A stretch of 64,000 bases of DNA, from NCBI GenBank assembly GCA_905221605.1, contig CAJNDS010002353.1, positions 206,857-270,856 of the forward strand, written 5' to 3'. Source of the DNA: Symbiodinium natans (Eukaryota > Sar > Dinophyceae > Suessiales > Symbiodiniaceae). The notes under the pieces were generated by a model that was not told the DNA's origin, made no database searches, and was given only the letters and a program-made list of their open reading frames with translations. This document shows, piece after piece, positions 1 to 9,990 of this stretch. The first letter of the stretch is position 1. Every line of letters begins with the position of its first letter. A program made the position numbers and the translations under genes.

Positions 1-802
1 GGGCCTCGGCTTCAAGTTTGAGGGTTTATAGGATTTAGGGTTTAGGGTTTAGGGTTTAGGGTTTAGGGCTTGGGGCGGTTTAGGGCTTAGGGGGGCTCTG
101 AGGCGATGGTCCATCAAATCGTGCACCCGAAGCGCATAGAAGCCCTCAAACCCTAAAGCGCTTAAACCCGAAGCCCTTTTAGATCTGGGCAGAGCGCATG
201 CCTCTGGGCAGAGCGCATGCCTCAAGTGCTTTACTCTTTCGAAGAGTACTGGGGAAGGTTCTCTGGTAGGCTCACACAAGGAGTGACTTGAAACTGATGA
301 GTGGTCTCATCAGCACACAGCAGTCCAAGCCGACGCAGAGTACGGACGCAGCGTTGCGAGCGTTGTTGCGTTACTTGTAAAGTGATCGACATGTCGGGCT
401 GCGTATCCCTTCGCCAGTGTTGACCTGCGAGTTCTTGGGTGCAAGAGGGCCCCCACCCGCCTAAGACAGTTTGTTTCTTTCAAAAAAAAACGACGTCTGT
501 GTTGTTCTACGAAGTTTGTGGTGAATTTGCACAAACAAAAACGGTATGTTTCAAGGTTGAGGGCTAAGTCCCGGGTTTTTGTGTTCATCCCCGTCAATCC
601 TGGGATTGTAAGGTGGTCGTCTATCAAGTGGTGCACCTTAAGCCCTGCAACCCTATACCCTACAAAACCCTGCACCTTAAACCCTAAACCCACTTGAAAG
701 AAAGATGCTGTCTTGGGCAATTCGGGGGGCTGGGGGGACCCCTACACCCTAAAACCCCTAAACCCCTAACCCCCTAAACCCTAAACCGGCCGAAACCCCA
801 AC

Positions 803-898
803 ACCAAGTTGTTCGAACCAAAGCACCCGCAGTCTGGTGGGGCTGCCAGCGATGCCAATCCTCAGCCTTCCAACGGATTGGACTCAGAAATTAAGGGC
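803..898 (+). CDS. Candidate exon, unknown protein
   Basis: This island has one uninterrupted 32-codon frame of mixed hydrophilic composition, beginning TKLFEPKHPQSGG and ending GLDSEIKG. It lies between a CCCTAAA block on the left and a TTTAGGG block on the right, the arrangement seen around most exon-like islands here. Exact splice borders and neighbouring exons are not determined, and I recognise no family. Confidence 0.35.
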
Positions 899-917
899 GT
901 AGGGTTCAGGGAGGGTT

Positions 918-984
918 TATTTAGGGTTTAGGGTTTAGGGTTTAGGGTTTAGGGTTTAGGGTTTAGGGTTTAGGGTTTAGGGTT
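918..984 (+). repeat. (TTTAGGG)n array
   Basis: About nine near-perfect TTTAGGG units lie immediately right of the exon-like island at 803-898. Confidence 0.95.
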
Positions 985-1888
985 TTCTCCGAAGCCCGCA
1001 ATTCGACGTCCGCCCTTCAGCCCTGGACCCTGAAGCCGGAAACCCGGAAGGCCTCGAGCCCCCGCGTTGTTGTTCGTTGAAATCTGTGACTCCTAGAGAT
1101 ATTTGTATTACCTTTAAGCCCTTATGTTTCGACACTGGCCCCAAAAACCCTAAACCCTCAAGCTCCTGTAACTTGAAATTCTTCAATGTCTAAACAACGA
1201 AACTCCTCGAAACTTTCCTCGAAACTTTCTTCGAAACTGTGCCCTAAACCCTAAACCCTAAATGCCTAAGTCCTAAACCCTAAACTCCCTAAACCCTAAC
1301 CCACCGAATTCCCAAATCCCAAGCATATGGCCTGTCCGGAGCTGTGTCTGATGCGCCGGCCCTGGGCTCAAAAGCTTAAGTTGGAGGGTTTAGGGCTTGT
1401 AGGGTTTCGGGTTTAGGGGTTTCGGGGTTTAGGGGTTCAGGGGTTTAAGGGTTTAGGGGTTTAGGGGTCTAGGGGTTTAGGGATAGGGTTTAGGTTCAGC
1501 TTTCAGGGTTAAGGGGGTTTATGAGGTGCAGCTTGGGCTTACAGGGTAGGGGTTATGGGGCTCACGACTTGAAAGGGTCTTCGAGGCTTTGAGCCCAGCA
1601 GTCTCGCATTTCTTTCAGGGGCCTTCGACACTGGCATGTGGGATTATGGGCCTTTTCGGCCCGTTTGAACTAAGAAGTCATAGCTGGACGAGGCTCAGTC
1701 AGGTTTAGGGCTTGTTTTTCGGGTTTAGGGTTGGGCTGGGGCACTGGCTAAAATTGAGGCCGCGTCCACTACTTCAAGGTCTAGGGAGGATTGGCCGCTG
1801 AATCCGAGTGACTTTCCGGCAAGAACGCCAAAAAACGCTGGCGATGTCTTTCGTCGGCACGGGCCAGGCTTAGGGTGCAAGAGGGTTC

Positions 1889-1972
1889 GGGGTTTAGGGT
1901 TTAGGGTTTAGGGTTTAGGGTTTAGGGTTTAGGGTTTAGGGTTTAGGGTTCAGGGTTTAGGGTTTAGGGCCT
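1889..1972 (+). repeat. (TTTAGGG)n array
   Basis: About eleven TTTAGGG units with single variants. Confidence 0.95.
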
Positions 1973-2655
1973 CCAGGGGTTGAAAGCCCCCCCTCTAGGG
2001 CTTAGGGACACACAAAACACCTGAAAAGCGGCGCTCGTATGGAAACGCCGTGTTTGTGGGCTCTTGACGCAGACCCAACGAAGGCCAAAAACTCAATCTA
2101 ATCCAGTCCTTCAACCGTGCTGTAGTACAGCTACTGATGTATTCTGTTTAGGGTTCACTTAGCCCCCAAGAGTTATGGGTTTCTTAAGGGTGAGGGGTTC
2201 CAGGGGGTATATAACCCAAGCTTCCCGAATACTCCCTACTACCCCCTAAGCTTCCTTAAGGTTCCCTAGGTACCTTCCCGCTTTGAACCCAACTGCTCAA
2301 GAACCCTATAACAGGGAGATTGCTGCCAAAAGGAAAAACGGTGGATATGCTCATCAAGATCCAGCGGGCGCCCTAGATAGCCTTAGGTTTTATGTCTTAG
2401 TATGGGCATTCTCCCCGCCCCCCTCCCCCCCCGGAAAAAAAAATAAAGAACACAACAGAAAAACTCAAACGGTCGGATTGCTGGACAAATCTGAGGGGGA
2501 ACCCTAACCCTAAACCCCAAACCCCAAATCCCAAACCCTAAACCCCAAACCCTAAGTTCATAGATTTGATTTGGGCTGGTGCTAGTGAAGGCAAAGCTTG
2601 GTCATGTTCCAAGTGACTGAGTTGTGGCCGTTGGCACTTTTGGATTAGGAAGGTT

Positions 2656-2800
2656 CAGGGTTTAGGGTTTAGGGTTTAGGGTTTAGGGTTTAGGGTTTAG
2701 GGTTTAGGGTTTTGGGTTTGGGGTTTGGGGTTTAGGGTTTGGGGTTTAGGGTTTAGGGTTTGGGGTTTAGGGTTAGTAGGGGTTTGGGGTTTAGGGTTTC
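2656..2800 (+). repeat. (TTTAGGG/TTTGGGG)n array
   Basis: Pure TTTAGGG units grade into mixed TTTGGGG and TTTAGGG units. This variant mix recurs at 54685-55255 and, on the other strand, at 7167-7600. Confidence 0.95.
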
Positions 2801-3975
2801 GGGACCAAGGCAGGGCACGTGGTGGTAGCCGAGGGCCGTGGGCCTGGCATTTTCAGGGAGCGCGAGGTATATACCCAGTAAGGGATTTAACCTAGTTTAT
2901 ACAAAGGATCATTATTATGAAATAAGGGCATACTCGTGAACATGTTTTTTTACTGTCATTTGCGCATTTGACTTATACATACATGTGTGTGTATATATAT
3001 ATATATGTGTGTGTGTGTCTGCGTTTCGATTATGTATTCAATATTGTCATCCTTAGTCTACATACATATTAATATATATGTATATACACATCTTCTTTTT
3101 TGTTTTTGGTTGATTTTTTTGTTTTCTTTTTTGGGGGGGGGGGGGTCATTTTAAGGGTTTGGGTTTAGGGTTTGGGTTTAGGATATTTATAGAGTTCTTG
3201 GAATTAGGGTTTGGGGTTTAGGGCGCAGAAGCGATACTTTGGGGTTTTGGGTTTGTGGGGGTTGAGGGCTCCGATTGTATAGGAGCTATGAGGGCATGCT
3301 GCGGGGCTGCGAGTGGCAGAGGTTTCGTGTCAAGGCTTGAAGATTTTTCCGTTTTCCCCTGAACCCTAACCTTCCTAAACCCCAAGCTTCCCAAACCCTA
3401 AACCCTAAACCCTAAACCCTGAACCCTAAACCCTAAACCCCTTCTATGGGGCCAGATGCCCATGTGACAGGCTCCAGTATAGCTACTGGCTCAGGGAATT
3501 AACGGTTCTCTTTGGGATGAATTCGGGAATTAGGGCGGTTCAGGGTTTAGTGGCGTAGGGTTTAGGTTTAGGGTTTAGGGTTTAGGGTTCGGGTTTAGGG
3601 TTTAGCGTTTAGGGTTTAGGGTTTAAGTTCCCCATGTAATCCCTTGAAGGGTTTAGAATTGGGGTTTGGGTTTAGGGTTTAGGGTTTGGGTTTAGGGTTG
3701 TTTGGGTTCAAGGTTTAGGGTGTTTATATGCGGGCGGATACAAGCACGAAGAATTTACGTCTGCTACTTCGTCGAACTTCTCCGATTTTGGCAGGGGAGG
3801 TTTGGGGTTCACCCAAAACAATAGACCCTGAAGCAGAAGCTAATCTTGGCATGTCCCCCCTAACTAACAGTCCTTAATATGGACTATAGGTACCCCTAAA
3901 CCCTCAGCCCTAGACCCTAAACCCCCTAGTCTACTGAGGACTGATAGTATAAGGGGCGAACCCAGATCTTCCACA

Positions 3976-4100
3976 AACCCTTAAATAAGGAATGTTATAC
4001 TAAGGATCACTATCATGATTTAGGGTATCTTCCTTAGGGTAACCCTTAAATAAGGAATGTTATACTAAGGATCATTGTTGTGAAGTAGGGTATCTTCCTT
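3976..4100. repeat. Tandem duplication of a 60-base AT-rich segment
   Basis: Two copies with a 65-base period start at 3976 and 4041. Both begin AACCCTTAAATAAGGAATG, continue TTATACTAAGGATCA and end TATCTTCCTT. A diverged relative of the core (GGATCATTATTATGA) is at 2905-2930. It looks like a duplicated short mobile-element fragment. Confidence 0.7.
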
Positions 4101-4318
4101 CATTCAGGTGCGAATGAAAGTACGCAAACGTGTTATAGCAAGGGGAGCGGGAGGTCGAATCTGGAGGTAGTTTCATGGGCCGGTGTAGGGATTAGGGTTC
4201 AGGGGGTAACCCTAAACCCTAAACCTTAAACCCTAGACCCTAAACCCGGGTCCCTGGCCTCCTTTAAAGGGCTCTGATGCATGGACCCTTGCGTTGTACC
4301 AGAGCCTAAAAAGTGTGT

Positions 4319-4455
4319 ACATAGGGGTCCCCTTTTACCTACTGGCCCAAAAACCCACGGAAATAAAAGTTGAAACTTTCAGAATAAACTGCCTTATAAG
4401 AAGCCCACGCGTTGAAAAGTTGGGTTTTGAGCCAGTAAGTTTAAAGGCCCCATGT
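4319..4455. mobile_element. Foldback (MITE-like) element, 137 bp
   Basis: The ends form an imperfect inverted repeat of about 32 bases: the left arm reads ACATAGGGGTCCCC then TACTGGCCCAAAA, and the right arm is its near complement ending GGCCCCATGT. It has no coding capacity and sits in an island between telomere-type arrays. Confidence 0.6.
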
Positions 4456-4889
4456 CGAGGGACCACGTAGCTACCCGTAGACAATTCAGTATCCTAAGCC
4501 CTTAGGGTTTAGGGTCTGGGGCGAAAGCAGAAGCTACGAAGCTGGCGTGTGACTTAGGAAACCCTAAACCCTAAACCCTAAACCCTAAATCCTAAACCCT
4601 AAACACCAACTGAACCCTAAACTGCAGGCTTCCGGGTTTGGGCGCGTGGGGTTTCGCGGGTTTAGGGTTGACGGTTCTGCTTCTAGTGGCTCGGGAAGGG
4701 AGAGGCAAATCTCGAAATGGTTTAGGGTTTAGGGTTTAGGGCTTAGGGTTTAGGGTTTAGGGTTTAGGGTTTCGGGTTTAGGGTTAAGGGTTTGGGGTTT
4801 GGGGTTTAGGGCTGCTCTTCTGTCAGGGTGCCTCGTCAGCCAGACATTGGAGTCAGGCTTGTAGCCTGGACCGCTTGGGAGGTTAGATA

Positions 4890-4990
4890 ACCCTTTAGGG
4901 TTTAGGGTTTAGGGTTTAGGGTTTAGGGTTTAGGGTTTAGGGTTTAGGGTTTAGGGTTTAGGGTGTAGGGTTTAGGGTTTAGGGTTAGCG
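4890..4990 (+). repeat. (TTTAGGG)n array
   Basis: About fourteen units with one TGTAGGG variant. An inverted CCCTAAA block follows at 5053-5110. Confidence 0.95.
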
Positions 4991-5403
4991 TTTCGGGTTT
5001 GAAACCTCAACCCTAAACCCTGCAACCCTGAACCAGAAACCCTGACCCCAGCCCTAAACCCTGCACCCTAAACCCTAAACCCTAAACCCTAAACCCTAAA
5101 CCCTAAACCCTGAACACTACGTTGGGTTCTAAGTGCAGATATCATTGGTGAATAAGTACCATGAACCTCCAAGTAGGCTCTGATGCCCAAGCACGCACAA
5201 ATCCTCCTCCGGAACCACCTTGATGCAATGCCTCTATGCGTGTTTTTCAAGGTACTTGAGTTCATAAGGGTTTAGGGTTTAGGGTTTAGGGTTTAGGGCT
5301 AGGGTTCAGAGTGTAGTATATACGGGGTATACTCCCCCAAGACGTTCTAGGGATGAAGGACTCCAGGCTTGCGCCTAAGCCTAAAACAAAACCCTGAACC
5401 CGA

Positions 5404-5507
5404 AACCCCAAACTCCCCAAACCCTGAACCCTGAGCCCTAAACCCTAAACCCTAAACCCTAAACCCTAAACCCTAAACCCTAAACCCTAAACCCTAAACC
5501 CTAAACC
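5404..5507 (-). repeat. (CCCTAAA)n array
   Basis: About fourteen units with the G-rich strand on the minus strand. It faces the TTTAGGG block at 5268-5300 across an 80-bp island. Confidence 0.95.
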
Positions 5508-5920
5508 TTCAGATGGTAGCCGGGGGGCCGCCACTGGCGCTCTCTTCCACCTGTGCTGGCTTGGCGCTTGGGGGTTTTAAGCTTTGGAAAAGGGTTTAGG
5601 GTTTAGGGTTTAGGGTGTAGGGTTTAGGGTTTAGGGTTGCTCGGGCTTCAAGAAGAGGCTTAGAGTCAATCCTATACTCCCCCCTCCTGCATGGCTTAGG
5701 GTTTGGGGTTTAGGTTATAATACCCCCCTCCCCACCCTGGTTTTAGGGCTTGGGGTCTAGGGGTTTCGGGTTTAGGGCTTCTAAACCTGAAACCCCCAGG
5801 TCAGAAACAGCCCCAAAGCCCTAAATGACTTCCCTAAACCCTAAACCCTAAACCCTAAACCCTAAACCCTAAACCCTAGACCCTAGACCCTAGACCCTAA
5901 ACCCTGAACCCTAAAACGTG

Positions 5921-5986
5921 ATGGAGCCCCGGGAACGTCTGCGGAGCAAATCGACTCTGCTCAGCCCTATGAAGCTTAGCTTCGTG
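5921..5986 (+). CDS. Candidate exon (RLRSK-type), paralogue of 45349-45399
   Basis: A 22-codon open frame starts at an ATG (MEPRERLRSKSTLLSP) and ends at a GT donor that is also the first base pair of a foldback element. The same exon-plus-foldback arrangement occurs in opposite orientation at 45399-45235, where the frame encodes RLRSKPNLLSRKKLHLL. Conservation of reading frame across two diverged copies is the main evidence that this is coding. The family is unknown. Confidence 0.5.
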
Positions 5987-6234
5987 GTTCTTCGTAGGAA
6001 ATGAGGGAATGAGGTATCCTGTACGATTCTTTGGAGGAGACCCTGAAAAAAAAAACAAGTACATACTTCTCAGGTACTAAGTAGCTATAATGGGAACCCA
6101 GAGCCACAAAAGTATTATAAAGTACTCAATTAGTATATCCCCCCCATTACATATACCCTTTAAGGGATTTCTGTATAAGGCCCCTAAATTCCCCTCCCCC
6201 CCCCCCCCCCCCCCCATTCCCTACGAAGAACCAG
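5987..6234 (+). mobile_element. Introner-like foldback element, family A
   Basis: The left arm is GTTCTTCGTAGGAAATGAGG and the right arm ends CATTCCCTACGAAGAACCAG, so the element begins GT and ends AG inside its own terminal inverted repeats. The interior holds an AT-rich stretch and a long C-run. Removing GT to AG joins the frame at 5921-5986 to a further open frame from 6235. Related copies lie at 9211-9085 (minus), 45348-45235 (minus) and 50364-50456. Confidence 0.65.
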
Positions 6235-6322
6235 GGGGTTAAAGCCACGCAGCTAGCCTCAACGCCCACCCTGAACCCTAAACCCTACACCCTAAACCCT
6301 AAACCCTAAGCACCCTCAGCAG

Positions 6323-6442
6323 GCCTCAACGCCTGGAATGCTCCGCAGAAAGGCCGTCCAGGAGCCGTTGTTCACCCGCCGGCCCTCGTGGAACCTTGGC
6401 GCCAGAAGCCGACGTTACCAAGCCGCCCTTATGCTCTTTGGG
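6323..6442 (+). CDS. Candidate exon, unknown protein
   Basis: After a CAG acceptor there are 40 open codons (ASTPGMLRRKAVQEPLFTRR, later SWNLGARSRRYQAAL). A CCCTAAA block lies to the left and TTTAGGG/TTTGGGG to the right. The alternative minus-strand frame is also open but less protein-like. The downstream border is not fixed, and I recognise no family. Confidence 0.4.
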
Positions 6443-6502
6443 GATTTAGGGTTTGGGGTTTGGGGTTTAGGGTTTGGGGTTTGGGGTTTTGGGTTGTAGG
6501 GT

Positions 6503-6648
6503 CTACTTGGAGGTGCATGGTACTTAGTAGCTAATTATAACTGTACTTATAACTGTACTTATAACCACATTAGGGCACTTAAGGGGCTTATAAGTGGGTT
6601 ACAAGTATAGCTATAATGAGTTACTAAGTACCATGAACCTCTAAGTAG
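6503..6648. mobile_element. Foldback (MITE-like) element, family B, 146 bp
   Basis: Inverted arms of about 49 bases match at roughly 43 positions. The left arm begins CTACTTGGAGGTGCATGGTA and the right arm ends TACCATGAACCTCTAAGTAG. GGGT occurs on both sides and may be a target duplication, but it lies in a GGG-rich array. A second copy is at 47923-48061 and a one-arm fragment at about 5153-5180. Confidence 0.7.
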
Positions 6649-7166
6649 GGTTTTGGGGTTGGGAGGTTTAGGATCGTCATTTGGGTTGGGCTTATGGGAG
6701 CCTTAGGAGCGCGAATCCTCCAGGCATGAAGTTTGCCTTCCATCAAGCAGCCATTCAACTTTAGGGTGGAGACAGGGCTAAGGGTCTAGGGGGGGTTCCC
6801 CAAAACCCTAAACCCTAAACCCTAGCCCTAAACCCTAGCCCTAAACCCTAAACCCTAAACCCTGAAACCCGCGAAGCCCTGGAGCCATAAAGCGGCCAGG
6901 CAAGGGGCAGCCTGTTGTAGCGCTTGGCGAAGCCCAAGCCTGCGCTCAAAGAGGGGGAGGGGGGGATTAGGGTTTAGGGTTTAGGGTTTAGGGTTTAGGG
7001 TTTAGGGTTTAGGGTTGGGGGTTTCGGGTTTAGGCTTTAGGGTTTTTAGGTTTTCAGGGGTTCAGGGGTGTGGGGTTGGGCCCTAAAGCCTTAACCCTAA
7101 ACGCTTGAATTATTGAAATGAGGGTTGAGTTGTGGTTCCCGTTTGTTGGGCACCACCAACTCTTAG

Positions 7167-7600
7167 GTACCCGTAAACCCCAAACCCTGAACCCTAAACC
7201 CCAAACCCTAAACCCTAAACCCCAAACCCTAAACCCTAAACCCTAAACACACACACACACACAAAAAAAAAAAAGGAAAAGCGCCATCCCCCATCTGCGA
7301 GGCGAGTTGCCAGAGGCCAGCGTGACCAAGTGAACCGGGCCATGTGCCAACGCCTGGCAGACCTTGGGCCCCAAGCCTAAACCCCAAACCCTAAACCCCA
7401 AACCCAAAACCCAAAACCCTAAACCCTAAACCCCAAACCCTAAACCCCAAAGCCTAAACCCTAAACCCCAAACCCTAAATCCCAAACCCTAAACCCCAAA
7501 CCCTAAACCCCAAACCCTAAACCCCAAACCCCAAACCCTAAACCCTAAACCCCAAACCCTAAACCCCAAACCCGAAACCCTAAACCCGAAACCCTAAACC
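7167..7600 (-). repeat. (CCCTAAA/CCCCAAA)n arrays around an exon-like island
   Basis: Two long C-strand blocks (about 7167-7250 and 7379-7600) with heavy CCCCAAA variation. A short CA run and a 100-bp unique island lie between them. Confidence 0.9.
7282..7362 (-). CDS. Candidate exon, unknown protein
   Basis: On the minus strand a CCCAAG acceptor is followed by 27 open codons (VCQALAHGPVHLVTLASGNS). Both flanks are CCCTAAA-type on the plus strand, so the array-orientation pattern is not met here. No family is recognised. Confidence 0.3.
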
Positions 7601-7714
7601 TTTCCTTGGATGGCTGCAGTAGGTAGAGGCCAACCACAACCCTAAACCCTAAAGCCCTACAACACTAAACCCCGAACCCGAAACCTGAACCCTTCCTGTT
7701 CTTTTCCTTTAGCA

Positions 7715-7789
7715 TACACAGTCCGATGCCGCGCGAAGCACCAGATTTGTAGAAGACAGAGTCCAAGACGATCTTCGCCATTAAGAGCA
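7715..7789 (-). CDS. Candidate exon, unknown protein
   Basis: A pyrimidine-rich GACAG acceptor precedes an open frame (LLMAKIVLDSVFYKSGASRG) that reaches a GTGTATG donor-like site. It is downstream of, and on the same strand as, the membrane-protein gene at 9759-8129, but that gene reaches a stop at 8129. It could be an alternative 3' exon or another gene. Confidence 0.25.
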
Positions 7790-8128
7790 CTGTCAGGGAA
7801 ACCTTAACCCCTCTAAAGGCTCGTGACTTCATTCGGTTTTGCTAATTAGGGGGCAATCCGGGGCCGCATGTTTAGAGGCTGGCAACCCTAAGCCTAAGCC
7901 CTTAGGGATAAGGGTTTAGGGGTATTTAGGGTGTACATACAGTGTGTATGTGTGCAATATGCGCATCTCTCTCGTTTGACTCCACGCCCTTACGCCCTAA
8001 AGGCGTAGACGATCTCAGTCCAGTCTTATGCATTACTTCCTCAGGTCTTCCAAAAGCATGTTTCTGGCTTCGGGTCCCAAGGATTAAATGGATTAAATGC
8101 GAAAAAAGAGGTCGTTGACGTCGCAATC

Positions 8129-8396
8129 TCAATTCTCAGGCACGGCCGGGGGCAGCCTTGAAGGAGCCACTTGGCCGTCACACACTTCGCCGCCGCGGCC
8201 GCGTTTTTCTCCGGAGACATATTCCCACGTGGACGGAGGCCACTGGACATCAACCGGCACAGCATCCAGCACCCAGAAGACAAAAGCAAAGAGATGCCCG
8301 AAGAAGCCAAAGAAGAGGCCGAGGAAGTCGTGCCAGCCGCCGCCGTTGAAACGGCACCTCGGGAGGGCCCCTTCATAAACCCTCTGGACAGTCTTC
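8129..8396 (-). CDS. Membrane-protein gene, candidate terminal exon (exon 5)
   Basis: On the minus strand a TCTTCAG acceptor is followed by 88 codons to a TGA at 8131-8129. The one-base remainder completes a Lys codon with the AA left by exon 4, so the join is in phase. The segment contains a strongly hydrophobic stretch (WHDFLGLFFGFFGHLFAFVF) followed by a hydrophilic tail. The plus strand also has an acidic open frame here, so the strand choice rests on the in-phase join and on the hydrophobic character shared with the upstream exons. This is the least certain exon of the gene. Confidence 0.4.
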
Positions 8397-8509
8397 CTGA
8401 AGATGATCCTCTTCACCCCCCAACAAGGGAAAAGATCCTTAAACCCTAAACCCTATAAACCCGGAACCCAAAAAAGGGGAAAACGTGGCATGTCGCAAGG
8501 CCTAGACAC

Positions 8510-8604
8510 TTCTCATAGCAGTCACCGTGCCCTCGTGGTCCGCAGGCGCTCTCCGTCAGAGCTATGACAATAGCTCCTGCCACCGCAATGAGAAGCGCAA
8601 TGAC
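8510..8604 (-). CDS. Membrane-protein gene, exon 4
   Basis: A CCCCAG acceptor and a GAA|GTG donor bound 31 codons plus two bases. The exon encodes a transmembrane-like helix (VIALLIAVAGAIVIALTE) followed by a Cys-containing loop ending GHGDCYE. It is in phase 0 with exon 3. On the plus strand CCCTAAA units lie to the left and TTTAGGG units to the right. Confidence 0.55.
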
Positions 8605-8908
8605 CTGGGGTTTACGAAGGGGGGGGGGGGGTTTAGGGTTTAGGGTCTAGGGTCTAGGGTTTAGGGCTTAGGATTTGGGGTTTAGGGGTTGGGGAGGGTT
8701 TACGAAAATCGGGGACCCCCATATGGATTCCCAAATAATAGGTTCCCCTGAAAATCAGGGACCCAAATAAGGTACCCTAAACCCTAAAGCCCTAAAGCCC
8801 TAAAGCCCTAAAGCCCTAAAACCCTAAAACCCTAAAACCCTCAAACCCTAGAACCCTAAAACCCTAAAACCCTAAACCCCTAGTGCCCGAATGTCGGAAA
8901 CCCCCCAC
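8605..8908 (-). other. Intron 3 of the membrane-protein gene, with inverted telomere-type repeats
   Basis: Read on the minus strand, the intron starts GTGGGG, soon runs into TTTAGGG units (plus-strand CCCTAAA 8765-8880) and ends with CCCTAAA-type units (plus-strand TTTAGGG 8628-8690) before CCCCAG. A short unique segment with two direct copies of an AAAATC-GGGACCC motif lies between the arrays. The intron is thus bracketed by inverted telomere-type repeats. Confidence 0.5.
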
Positions 8909-9084
8909 CTTGCTGTAGATCAGCGCAGCAAAACGGCACCAGAGATGGTTTCTCTCGATCCCGAAGGTCATCACGAGAAACCACATGGCAGCCCAGTAGA
9001 AGTCAGCGAAGGCTGCGGCACACATGGCTACGACCGCACTCTCCTCTGAGAAGAGGAAGAGCAACGTCAGAGTCACCTTATACT
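8909..9084 (-). CDS. Membrane-protein gene, exon 3
   Basis: This 176-nt exon gives two bases plus 58 codons. It begins YKVTLTLLFLFSEESAVVAM and contains a second hydrophobic stretch (FADFYWAAMWFLVMTFG). It joins exon 2 through a GAG codon split by the intron at 9211-9085 and ends at AAG|GTGGGG. An internal pyrimidine-rich TTCTCAG could be an alternative acceptor, but the upstream acceptor keeps a long open frame. Membrane location is inferred from hydrophobicity only. Confidence 0.6.
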
Positions 9085-9211
9085 CTTGGCTAGCAGGGAA
9101 AATTTTGTGGAATGAGGTGCACTATATAGTTAACCCCTTCAAACCCTAAACATAAACCCTAAACCCTAAACCCTAAACCGTTGTAGGGTACCTCATTCCT
9201 TCCCTACTAAC
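9085..9211 (-). mobile_element. Introner-like foldback element forming intron 2 of the membrane-protein gene
   Basis: Read on the minus strand this 127-bp segment begins GTTAGTAGGGAAGGAATGAG and ends CCCTGCTAGCCAAG. The two ends are inverted repeats of each other and belong to foldback family A (5987-6234). Excising exactly GT to AG joins two strongly protein-like exons in phase. The interior contains four TTTAGGG-type units. Element boundary and intron boundary coincide. Confidence 0.65.
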
Positions 9212-9329
9212 CAACAGTAAAGTCACCGGCAAGAAGGCGGATGTGCTGACCCAAGCTGTCAGCCAAAGCATCCGCCGGTTTGGAAAGACCGCCTCGCCCA
9301 AGCCATTCGACAGCACGACCCAAACCTAG
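9212..9329 (-). CDS. Membrane-protein gene, exon 2
   Basis: 118 nt encode 39 codons plus one base, beginning LGLGRAVEWLGRGGLSKPAD and ending LLAGDFTV, an amphipathic loop-like segment. The donor (G|GTTAGT) is the first base pair of the foldback element at 9211-9085. The acceptor used (AATGAG|CTA) keeps phase 0 with exon 1; a CTAG acceptor four bases further in is an alternative. Confidence 0.55.
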
Positions 9330-9453
9330 CTCATTGTTGGGACAATTACTAAAAGTTTAGGTTTTGATTCCTTATAACTTTTAGGTGTTTATTCCTTATT
9401 GGGTTTAAGTACCCTTAAAAATGTCAAATGGTACCCAACTATGACAAAGAAAC

Positions 9454-9759
9454 GTACAAAGACAGCACAACAACTGTGCGGGCGCTGAGGGCAAGGCCCA
9501 GCCCATCCCTCTCGTTGAAGACGATGCGCGCAATCCCCTCCACGACATAGCCCACGCCGCGAACAAGATAAGCTGCAACCAAAGCCTTCTGGATGTTGCG
9601 GGAACGCTGTAGGCAGCCTTTCCGAACCAAGAATGCCAACCCCCACATTGCAGCGCCAGCAACGCAAAAAGAGACGCAGCTGGCGATGTGAGCTGCTGGG
9701 TGCGTGTACGGGTCCTGGATCCAGCCCCAGGTTCTTGCGATGTCCACGCGACACGGCAT
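9454..9759 (-). CDS. Membrane-protein gene, exon 1 (first recognised)
   Basis: From an ATG at 9759 the minus strand encodes 102 codons to a TAC|GTTTCT donor at 9454. It contains three hydrophobic stretches: HIASCVSFCVAGAAMWGLAF, a segment around VAAYLVRGVGYVVEGIARIV, and ALSARTVVVLSLY. An in-frame TGA lies six bases upstream of the ATG. Either the ATG is the start, or an internal acceptor such as GATCCAG at about 9717 is used and earlier exons exist (see 9945-9990). With exons 2-5 the product would be about 320 residues with five to seven membrane segments. I do not recognise the family. Confidence 0.5.
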
Positions 9760-9784
9760 GGCTCAAGCAGGGGCTAAGCCTGTA

Positions 9785-9887
9785 CCCTAAACCCTAAACC
9801 CTAAACCCTAAACCCTAAACCCTAAACCCTAAACCCTAAACCCTAAACCCTAAACCCTAAACCCTAAACCCTAAACCCTAAACCCTG
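9785..9887 (-). repeat. (CCCTAAA)n array
   Basis: About fourteen uninterrupted units immediately upstream (minus sense) of the membrane-protein gene. Confidence 0.97.
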
Positions 9888-9944
9888 CCTGCTTAAGTGG
9901 CAGGAGAAGCAAAGTCTCAAGGGGCAGAGCCTTGGGCCACTCAC

Positions 9945-9990
9945 GGCTTCCACGAACATGTCCCCACAGCACATGGAATCAACAAAAACA
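9945..9990 (-). CDS. Possible further upstream exon
   Basis: A short minus-strand open stretch containing VDSMCCGDMFVEA ends at a consensus GTGAGT donor (9944-9939). The intron that follows would consist largely of the array 9785-9887. The acceptor side runs into a microsatellite and cannot be placed. Confidence 0.25.

Larger units (their letters stand above)
1..7680. repeat. Mosaic of interstitial telomere-type arrays and short unique islands
   Basis: Blocks of TTTAGGG or its complement CCCTAAA, from two to about fifteen units, occur every few hundred bases and switch orientation repeatedly. Variants with TTTGGGG, TTCAGGG and TTTCGGG are common. Between blocks are unique islands of roughly 50-300 bp, several exon-like (listed separately), plus small foldback elements and AT-rich microsatellite DNA near 2980-3110. 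Apart from those listed items I see no gene. Neither end of the window is a pure array, so this is interstitial sequence and not a chromosome end. Confidence 0.9.

Noticed and set aside
9757-9766. ATGGCTCAAG as a spliced-leader remnant
   Set aside because: Only nine bases match, on the strand opposite to the gene there; expected by chance.
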